Positions 5,727 through 10,546 of a stretch of DNA of 10,546 nt are shown here, one piece after another. Positions within the stretch are counted from its first letter, which is position 1, and the number at the start of each line of letters is the position of its first letter. A program made the position numbers and the translations under genes. Source of the DNA: G039029935 sp039029935 (GTDB lineage Bacteria > Chloroflexota > Anaerolineae > Caldilineales > Caldilineaceae); NCBI GenBank assembly GCA_039029935.1, contig JBCCFC010000371.1:1-10546 (forward strand). Direction: 5' to 3'. Under the pieces are notes generated by a model. That model did not search any database. It saw only the letters and a program-made list of their open reading frames with translations, and was not told where the DNA came from.

Positions 5727-7088
5727 TTACTGCCCCTTAATCTCCCTTAGCAGTACCACAAGCTGAACCGTTGTGCCTTCTCCAAGTACACTCTCTATCT
5801 GTAATGTGCCACCAATCACGCTGGCGCGCTCGTTCATGCCTGCAACTCCGTAATGCCCCGTTGGCGCCGATTGCGATTGGTCAAATCCCTGACCATCATC
5901 TTGGATTGTTAATTGCAGTTGCTGGACGGAATGAACCAGCGTGACCCAAAGCGTTTTGGCCTCGGCGTGGCGCACACAGTTTTCTAGTGCTTCTTGGGCC
6001 ACGCGATAGATACTCTGCTCAATGTGAGGTTCGAGGAAGGTCAACTTCTCTTCTGGCACGTCGAGATGGAGTTGTGAGCCTGTACGTTCAGTGGCCTCTT
6101 TGGCTAACGCTTCCAAGGCCAACACCAATCCTAAATCTTCTAGTGGCAAGGCCCGCAATGCTTGCAACGCTCGCCGCGCCTCATCCAGTCCAGTTCTTGC
6201 ACTCTCATCGGCTTGTGTCAAAAGGGTTTTGGCTGCCTCTGGATTGCTTTCCCACAACGTCTCGACCGCACCCAACTGTACCGTCACTGCGCTCAGTGAA
6301 TGGGCCAGCGTGTCGTGCAATTCGCGCGCCAGCCGATTGCGTTCTCGACTGATGGTCAATTCTTCAAGCGAGGCCGTGTAGTGGACCAGTTGCTTATTGG
6401 TGCGCGCTTGTTCCTCTGCCGCTGTCGCCAAGGCTGCCTTTTGTTGGCGTTGCTGGGTCATCATGCGGGTGGTGACCCAGCCCGGTAGTAGAATCACCAA
6501 GTTGACCATCACTAATGCCGTGCCGAAGCGTTCCGGCGTCAGCAGATCAAGTTGCCACAATGAAACTAGAAACATGCCGGCCACAATTGCGCTATAGAAT
6601 AGGACTGCCCGCCAATGATATTGCCAGCCCACAAAGAGTACGGTGATGAAGAGACAAAGCATATGGGGCGTGAGGTAGGCTGATATGTGGGGCAGATTTT
6701 GCAAATCTCGGAGAGGCAGCAAGTTGGCATGCCCGATGAGTAGGGCGGCTGTGCTGAATGCGACTATCCATCTGAAATGACGTTGATCGATTTGCCTATA
6801 GAGGCGCGGCCAACTCAGGACAATCAGCATTAACAGATCAGGCAGGAACATGATCCAAAGTGCCTGTATCGCAAACGAGCTAAATTCGGCATAGAGAACG
6901 CTTGTTGCGACAGTACGATAGAGTATCCGCCATAAGACTAGGCGAATTGCGATAAAAAAGCGAAACGCACCAATTAGCCCACGCTCTATCGTCGGTTCTT
7001 CAGCTATCGGACGCGGTTCAGTGGTCATACCATTTGTGTCCCAACGCCATTTGTTTTCATCATGCTGATTTCTTTTTGAAATGTCCAT
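5727..7088 (-). CDS. HisKA_3-type sensor histidine kinase
   Basis: Sensor kinase of the NarX/DesK type. From the ATG at 7088 it has 453 residues: a short polar N-terminus, about six transmembrane helices (roughly 39-57, 74-94, 106-124, 139-155, 160-180, 187-204), a coiled-coil-like linker (about 210-240), a HisKA_3 dimerisation domain with phospho-acceptor His258 in ARELHDTLAHSLSAV, and a HATPase domain with ALENCVRHAEA (Asn370), DDGQGFD (397-403) and GVAGMNERA. No separate extracellular sensor domain is present, so the signal is probably sensed within the membrane helices. The frame stays open to 7211, but that 41-residue extension would lie upstream of a strong promoter and covers direct repeats, so I reject it. 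An ATG at 7028 is another possible start. It should phosphorylate the NarL-type regulator encoded downstream. Confidence 0.9.
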   Translation of the reverse strand: MDISKRNQHDENKWRWDTNGMTTEPRPIAEEPTIERGLIGAFRFFIAIRLVLWRILYRTVATSVLYAEFSSFAIQALWIMFLPDLLMLIVLSWPRLYRQIDQRHFRWIVAFSTAALLIGHANLLPLRDLQNLPHISAYLTPHMLCLFITVLFVGWQYHWRAVLFYSAIVAGMFLVSLWQLDLLTPERFGTALVMVNLVILLPGWVTTRMMTQQRQQKAALATAAEEQARTNKQLVHYTASLEELTISRERNRLARELHDTLAHSLSAVTVQLGAVETLWESNPEAAKTLLTQADESARTGLDEARRALQALRALPLEDLGLVLALEALAKEATERTGSQLHLDVPEEKLTFLEPHIEQSIYRVAQEALENCVRHAEAKTLWVTLVHSVQQLQLTIQDDGQGFDQSQSAPTGHYGVAGMNERASVIGGTLQIESVLGEGTTVQLVVLLREIKGQ

Positions 7089-7095
7089 GTCGGCC

Positions 7096-7123
7096 ATTAT
7101 ACCAAAGAGTCGCAGGCTTTGAA
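7096..7123 (-). promoter_or_regulatory. Kinase promoter, possibly giving a leaderless mRNA
   Basis: On minus, TTCAAA (7123-7118), 16 bases, then a perfect TATAAT (7101-7096) preceded by TG (extended -10). The expected start of transcription is about 7089, one base from the ATG at 7088, so translation from that ATG would be leaderless. If instead the ATG at 7028 is used, the leader is about 60 bases. Confidence 0.6.
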
Positions 7124-7126
7124 TAG

Positions 7127-7164
7127 TGACAGGTGACACCCCTTGCAAACATGATAGGTGACAC
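7127..7164. repeat. Two direct repeats upstream of the kinase promoter
   Basis: TGACAGGTGACAC (7127-7139) and TGATAGGTGACAC (7152-7164) match at 12 of 13 positions with a 25-bp period. They begin 4 bp upstream of the -35 box, the usual position for activator sites. The core GGTGACACC is itself an odd palindrome. They could also be the remains of an insertion-sequence end; no transposase is nearby. Confidence 0.5.
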
Positions 7165-7214
7165 TGTTCGCCATCCGCACGCCCCGATATACTGGAAACC
7201 GTAGAGGCCAACAG

Positions 7215-7237
7215 GCAGACTTTTTGAAATCGTCTGC
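7215..7237. promoter_or_regulatory. Inverted repeat upstream of the lipoprotein operon
   Basis: GCAGAC (7215-7220) and GTCTGC (7232-7237) are perfect 6-bp arms around an 11-base AT-rich centre. It lies 60-85 bp before the first lipoprotein gene, where a regulator could bind. I see no convincing -35/-10 pair here; TATAAA at 7266-7271 is the best -10 candidate. Confidence 0.3.
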
Positions 7238-7299
7238 AATGCGAAATCTTCTACATAAGAAAAACTATAAAGTTATTTAGTACAAAGGAGGATAGGAAA

Positions 7300-8199
7300 A
7301 TGAAGAAAATAGGGTTCATTGTTGTTGCAATTCTTTTTTGCTTAGTCGCATGTCGTCCAATGATTAGTGAAGGTCCTAGCGAAGGCCCCGAGGTGATCGC
7401 GGAACTAGCGGCGAAAATCCCCCATGATTTACCACCTACGCGTGGCTATCGTAATTGTGAGTTGTTTGATTTGGGCATTGAAGATAATCAAGTGGTTATT
7501 AACGTCTGGAACAATGCAGGTCAGGGTCACGGTTGCTCCGACGAATGGCTGGCAAGCATCAACCGCAATCTGTATCTGGTGGACGGTCCTCGCTGGCAAC
7601 TCATCGACTACGCCTTTATAGTGGATGATGACTTAAATTTGAGGGTTGATGCTGGGGGAATCAATGAGGACAATCCTGTCATTCGAGAGATACCAGAAGG
7701 TTCAGGGGTCAACATGGTATTGGTAGCCACTGTTGATGTCGGTCCAGTCCGACGCATTGCCAATCAATTTGATGTCACGATAGATGATTCGGGCAATGTT
7801 CCCCCTGAACTGAGCCAAGCGATATTTGCTCAACTTGGCAACGATACAGCTTATACCATCATCGAGGTCAATCGCGTCTTCAATACATTTTGGGTATATC
7901 AGGCAGGTCAACCGGTCTATGTGATGTCTGACGGGGAGTGTGAGTATGCGATGAAGTATTACACAAGTGCCCAAAATCCAGCACTGACAGATGAAGAGGC
8001 CATCCAGAACTTAAACAATCTCTTTGAGGAGCTGCCATCAGGGTATTCGTATGAAGTGCGCACGTTCAACGATGATGTGTATGTCCTTGATATAAATGGT
8101 CTGCAATATGTTATGAATGATGAATTTGGGAACTCTTATGATCGCCTTTGGTGTGGTGACAGTAAGACAAATAAGGCCATTCCACAAGTATCGTCATAA
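7300..8199 (+). CDS. Lipoprotein of unknown function (paralogue A)
   Basis: A 299-residue secreted lipoprotein: Lys-rich start, hydrophobic core, and lipobox LVAC with Cys18 as the lipidated residue. An AGGAGG lies 8 bases before the ATG. The mature part is mostly polar and beta-strand-like, with no enzyme motif I recognise. It is a tandem paralogue of the next large gene: both share GYRNCE / DYRYCE, a second Cys about 25 residues later (Cys53 and Cys79 here), GPRW / GPRYW, MVLVA / MKLVA, a Tyr-X-Ala-Gly before a strand (YQAGQPVYVM), LPSGYSYEVR, and a closing GLQYVMNDEFGNSY. The two shared cysteines may form a disulphide outside the cytoplasm. It heads a run of plus-strand genes ending in a secreted sulfatase, so a role with that enzyme or in envelope function is possible but unproven. 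Confidence 0.75.
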   Translation: MKKIGFIVVAILFCLVACRPMISEGPSEGPEVIAELAAKIPHDLPPTRGYRNCELFDLGIEDNQVVINVWNNAGQGHGCSDEWLASINRNLYLVDGPRWQLIDYAFIVDDDLNLRVDAGGINEDNPVIREIPEGSGVNMVLVATVDVGPVRRIANQFDVTIDDSGNVPPELSQAIFAQLGNDTAYTIIEVNRVFNTFWVYQAGQPVYVMSDGECEYAMKYYTSAQNPALTDEEAIQNLNNLFEELPSGYSYEVRTFNDDVYVLDINGLQYVMNDEFGNSYDRLWCGDSKTNKAIPQVSS

Positions 8200-8211
8200 A
8201 AGGAGGAACGA

Positions 8212-8259
8212 ATGACAACTGCAACAAATATGTTTTCTGAACAACAAGCAAGTGATTAA
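8212..8259 (+). pseudogene. Fossil start of a second hdeD-like gene (15 codons)
   Basis: AAGGAGG precedes an ATG that opens a 15-codon ORF, MTTATNMFSEQQASD. The real HdeD-like gene at 9113 begins MTIAINTLSEQQAKE, and over these 45 bases 36 match, including an exact 18-base block. The rest of the gene is missing, cut at a TAA. The simplest reading is that a lipoprotein-hdeD unit was duplicated and one hdeD copy was later deleted down to its start. The strong ribosome binding site means the peptide may still be made, and it could help couple translation to the next gene 27 bases on. Confidence 0.75.
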
Positions 8260-8286
8260 ACATTCAAAACTAAGGAGGATATTTTA

Positions 8287-9081
8287 ATGAAACGTACTTC
8301 ACAAACCTTATTTCTTGTGGTCTTACTGACTGTGATCATGGTCGGTTGTGTTGCCATTCAACAACCTCAAACAGTGCCGGAGGTTGCCCAAACGCAATTC
8401 TTGACGCCGCCCGACGATGTTCGTGATTATCGCTATTGCGAGATCATTCCCGTCTTTCGGGAGAGAGCCACGATGCACCTTGAAGTCTATAATACAATCG
8501 GGCTGAATGACTGCCCGACCGAACTGTGGAACGAACTGGCGGCAGAAACACTGGTAGACGCGTACGACGCAGCCGCAGTCATCATGAATGGCCCCCGCTA
8601 TTGGGTGCTGAATGGGATCACCGGTGGTGGCGAAACTGCAAAGGGCAAGATTGTTGATTTTAATGGCATCGAAATGAAGCTAGTGGCAAAGATAGAGACC
8701 AAAGTGTGGGAAGGCACTCTTGGTGACGAGCCTTACACAGATAACGAGGTCCGGCGCACGACAACCTTCCTCTACAAAGCGGGCAATATGGTCTATGAAC
8801 TGACTTCGCCAGAGGGTGAGGTCTATCGGATGCAGTCCTACACTCAGATTATTGACCCGACATTGACCATTGACGATCTAGAAACGTTGGGTGAGCGGCT
8901 AGACCTGCCAGCGGGATGGCGTTATCAGGCGCGTGTCCTGACAGAGGATTCACTGCTGACGGCAGATGGGTTAGCCTTTGTTATCAATGACAATCTTGGC
9001 AACTCATACCAGAAGATTCCTCTGTCCCAAACAGCTTGGTGGTCGGTTTTACTTTCTTGGTCAGGACAGCAAAGTCTATGA
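8287..9081 (+). CDS. Lipoprotein of unknown function (paralogue B)
   Basis: A 264-residue lipoprotein, paralogous to the product of the gene two positions upstream. The lipobox is MVGC with Cys21 lipidated; AAGGAGG lies 8 bases before the ATG. Shared landmarks are DYRYCE (Cys51), NDCPTELW (Cys76), NGPRYW, MKLVAKIE, FLYKAGNMVYELT, RMQSYTQIIDPTLT, LPAGWRYQARVL and GLAFVINDNLGNSYQKIP. It lacks the roughly 20-residue insertion seen in the middle of paralogue A. After QKIP the last 18 residues (Trp/Ser-rich) have no counterpart in A. The +1 frame there reads RFYFLGQDSKVYELTVN and stops at 9097, so the tail may be a junction left by deletion or a frameshift. Secreted, membrane-anchored, function unknown. 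Confidence 0.75.
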   Translation: MKRTSQTLFLVVLLTVIMVGCVAIQQPQTVPEVAQTQFLTPPDDVRDYRYCEIIPVFRERATMHLEVYNTIGLNDCPTELWNELAAETLVDAYDAAAVIMNGPRYWVLNGITGGGETAKGKIVDFNGIEMKLVAKIETKVWEGTLGDEPYTDNEVRRTTTFLYKAGNMVYELTSPEGEVYRMQSYTQIIDPTLTIDDLETLGERLDLPAGWRYQARVLTEDSLLTADGLAFVINDNLGNSYQKIPLSQTAWWSVLLSWSGQQSL

Positions 9082-9112
9082 GTTAACAGTCAATTAAATA
9101 AGGAGACACACG

Positions 9113-9700
9113 ATGACAATTGCAATAAACACACTTTCTGAACAACAAGCAAAAGAGGTCTTAGCCTCACTCTGGTGGATGCCCCTAATTCGCGGCATCC
9201 TGCTGGTAATCTTTGGCATTCTCATGTTTACCCAGCCCGGTGCAACCCTGCTGAGTCTGCTCTGGTTTATGGGGTTCTACTGGATTGCGGATGGCGTCTT
9301 CAGCCTGATTGAAGGCGTACGCGGTCACACCGAAAAATCGCGCATCTGGATGTTGATCAGCGGGTTGGTTAGTATTCTGGCCGGTGTTTTCATCCTCGGC
9401 AACCCCATCATGGTTGGCTTGATCAGCGGGTCGTTTCTGGCCTATTTCATTGGCATCACAATCCTCATCAGCGGCATCATGATGATCTTTGCCGGACGTG
9501 TCCAAGAAGGAACGCGACAGTGGAGCGTGTGGGGGATGATCATGGGCATTCTCTACCTCCTCTTTGGCCTTTTTGTCATCACCCATCCGGTGGCAACAAT
9601 GGCAACACTGACCTGGCTCTTCTCCATCTGGGCGATTGTGGCTGGCATCACTGCCATCGTCATGGCCTTTCAGGTACGCGGTTTAGCCACATCGAAATAA
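9113..9700 (+). CDS. HdeD-like (DUF308) membrane protein
   Basis: A 195-residue membrane protein with six predicted helices (about 23-40, 44-66, 78-96, 100-127, 138-157, 163-187), arranged as three repeats of a two-helix unit. Features typical of the HdeD/DUF308 family are RGILLVIFGILMF, a proline in a short loop (TQPGATL, GNPIM, THPVATM), and the W-X(3-5)-G-I/L pattern starting each repeat (IWMLISGLVSILAGVFIL, VWGMIMGILYLLFGLFVI). E. coli HdeD is linked to acid resistance, but most family members are uncharacterised. AAGGAG lies about 7 bases before the ATG, which opens a 15-residue soluble N-terminus that is also preserved in the fossil copy near 8212. It sits within the lipoprotein-sulfatase gene run. 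Confidence 0.85.
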   Translation: MTIAINTLSEQQAKEVLASLWWMPLIRGILLVIFGILMFTQPGATLLSLLWFMGFYWIADGVFSLIEGVRGHTEKSRIWMLISGLVSILAGVFILGNPIMVGLISGSFLAYFIGITILISGIMMIFAGRVQEGTRQWSVWGMIMGILYLLFGLFVITHPVATMATLTWLFSIWAIVAGITAIVMAFQVRGLATSK

Positions 9701-9762
9701 ATCACACGGAATAGATCATCCATAAAATCACTGAGTTATTGTCTCAAAGGTAGGTGAAGCAT

Positions 9763-10185
9763 ATGAATATACTTGGATCAAACAGTCGGGTTCGGCATAT
9801 ACTCTTCAACATATTTCTGATATTGCCGGGCGTCTTTTTTCTGTACACTGGTTATCAGTGGCTTGTCTCCCCCGAAGCTGCCGCATCTGCCCTGATGATG
9901 CCCCTGTTGAATGGGGCGGCTCTGAGCAGTCAGATGGGTGATATTGGCGGCCTGTCTTTAGGGATGGGTCTGGTGGTCATGGGTGCTGTCGTCACCCGCA
10001 AGGGTGATTGGCTGATACCCCTCTCTATCATCCTAGCCTGCATCGGCATTTACCGTCTTTTGGCTTTCTCTCTGCATGATGCCAGCCTTGCCCTGGAGTT
10101 TGTCATAGTAGAAATCGTGCTGTCTGTCTGGCTTGGCCTTGCCTCTCAGATATTATCGGTGAAGGAATCAACAAATGCATCATAA
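9763..10185 (+). CDS. Small four-helix membrane protein, DUF4345-like
   Basis: A 140-residue membrane protein with about four hydrophobic helices (roughly 14-30, 52-76, 83-104, 109-130). The pattern of a first helix followed by YQWLVSPEAA, then a Gly-rich second helix (GGLSLGMGLVVMG) and GIYRLLAF in the third resembles DUF4345 proteins; I am only moderately sure of the family. I chose the ATG at 9763 because AAAGGTAGG lies about 9 bases upstream, whereas the in-frame GTG at 9754 would overlap that site. Its last codons overlap the start of the sulfatase gene by 11 bases, so the two are probably translationally coupled. Function unknown. Confidence 0.7.
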   Translation: MNILGSNSRVRHILFNIFLILPGVFFLYTGYQWLVSPEAAASALMMPLLNGAALSSQMGDIGGLSLGMGLVVMGAVVTRKGDWLIPLSIILACIGIYRLLAFSLHDASLALEFVIVEIVLSVWLGLASQILSVKESTNAS

Positions 10186-10546
10186 TTTCAAACGCCGACT
10201 GCTGATAGGATGTGTCTCTCTGGCACTGAGCGTGTCTGCCACTGTCACACCGGGCAGTCATATTGACGTCGCTCTTGCAGAAAACAAACCATCACAGCGA
10301 CCGAATGTTATCGTCATTCTCGCTGACGATCTGGGGTATACCGACTTGGGGGCCTACGGCAGTGAGATAGATACGCCGAACCTTGATCGCCTAGCCGATC
10401 AGAGGGTGAAGTTTTCCAACTATCACACGTCTCCTAGCTGTGCCCCCTCACGGGCCATGTTGCTGACAGGGGTTGATAATCATCTGGCGGGGGTTCCCAA
10501 CATTCCAGAAGCGTTGCCACCAGAGCAATCCGGCTATGAAAATTAT
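10175..10546 (+). CDS. Secreted Cys-type sulfatase (arylsulfatase family), 5' part
   Basis: The first 124 codons of a sulfatase; the rest is off the right edge. A Sec signal peptide (Lys/Arg-rich start, hydrophobic 9-25, likely cut after ALA at about residue 35) is followed by PNVIVILADDLGYTDLGAYG, whose Asp51 and Asp52 bind calcium, and TPNLDRLA. The sulfatase signature SCAPSRAMLLTG holds Cys89 in C-X-P-S-R, the residue converted to formylglycine by a formylglycine-generating enzyme. The following TGVDNHLAG and EALPPEQSGYENY match arylsulfatases rather than choline sulfatases. It hydrolyses sulphate esters outside the cytoplasm; substrate unknown. AAGGA lies about 8 bases before the ATG. The start overlaps the preceding gene by 11 bases, and the absence of any gap puts it in the same operon as the HdeD-like protein. 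Confidence 0.9.
   Translation, partial: MHHNFKRRLLIGCVSLALSVSATVTPGSHIDVALAENKPSQRPNVIVILADDLGYTDLGAYGSEIDTPNLDRLADQRVKFSNYHTSPSCAPSRAMLLTGVDNHLAGVPNIPEALPPEQSGYENY

Noticed and set aside
7089..7211. Longest kinase frame starting at 7211
   Set aside because: The 41-residue extension spans the promoter and direct repeats, has no ribosome binding site and has Cys-rich, non-membrane content unlike the rest.
9185..9586. Minus-strand 133-residue ORF opposite the HdeD-like gene
   Set aside because: Its Asp/His/Gln-rich translation is the mirror of a hydrophobic membrane protein and has no family features.
1..10546. CRISPR array, tRNA, integrase or complete insertion sequence
   Set aside because: I saw no regularly spaced repeats beyond two-copy ones, no cloverleaf, and no transposase or recombinase motifs on either strand.

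Overview
The window (10,546 bp, moderate GC) reads like a bacterial chromosome with a mobile or defence-type block on the left and a conventional operon on the right. No rRNA, tRNA or marker gene is present, so taxonomy is inference only. A NACHT ATPase with many C-terminal membrane helices, a VapBC pair, a NarL-type two-component system and an FGly-type sulfatase together suggest a large-genome, environmental, possibly filamentous bacterium; Chloroflexota (Anaerolineae/Caldilineae-like) is my best guess.

Left block (1-5645). A secreted or membrane protein gene runs off the left edge on the minus strand, back to back with a DUF3800 gene on plus. Facing the DUF3800 gene is a roughly 176-nt stretch with no ORF. 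It has a near-consensus minus-strand promoter, a predicted multi-hairpin fold closed by pairing between its two ends, and a strong terminator hairpin that also ends the DUF3800 gene. I read it as a small structured RNA; DUF3800 genes are known to have such RNA neighbours. Further right, all on minus, are a NACHT NTPase with a membrane domain, a vapBC module whose toxin is broken by one extra base, a NarL/LuxR response regulator, and a PD-(D/E)XK-like protein that overlaps the regulator gene.

Centre (4325-7211). A HisKA_3 histidine kinase and its NarL-type response regulator are separated by the PD-(D/E)XK-like gene, which has its own promoter and a perfect ribosome binding site. This looks like an insertion into a two-component operon. 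The kinase promoter is placed so that its mRNA may be leaderless, and it has two direct repeats upstream.

Right block (7300-10546, plus strand). This is a probable operon: two tandem paralogous lipoproteins, an HdeD-like membrane protein, a DUF4345-like membrane protein, and the start of a secreted Cys-type sulfatase that runs off the window. Between the two lipoproteins is a 15-codon ORF with a strong ribosome binding site that copies the first codons of the HdeD-like gene. It is a fossil of a duplicated lipoprotein-hdeD unit.

The items most worth following are the DUF3800/structured-RNA pair, the hdeD fossil, the frameshifted toxin, and the nuclease-like gene lodged inside the two-component system.
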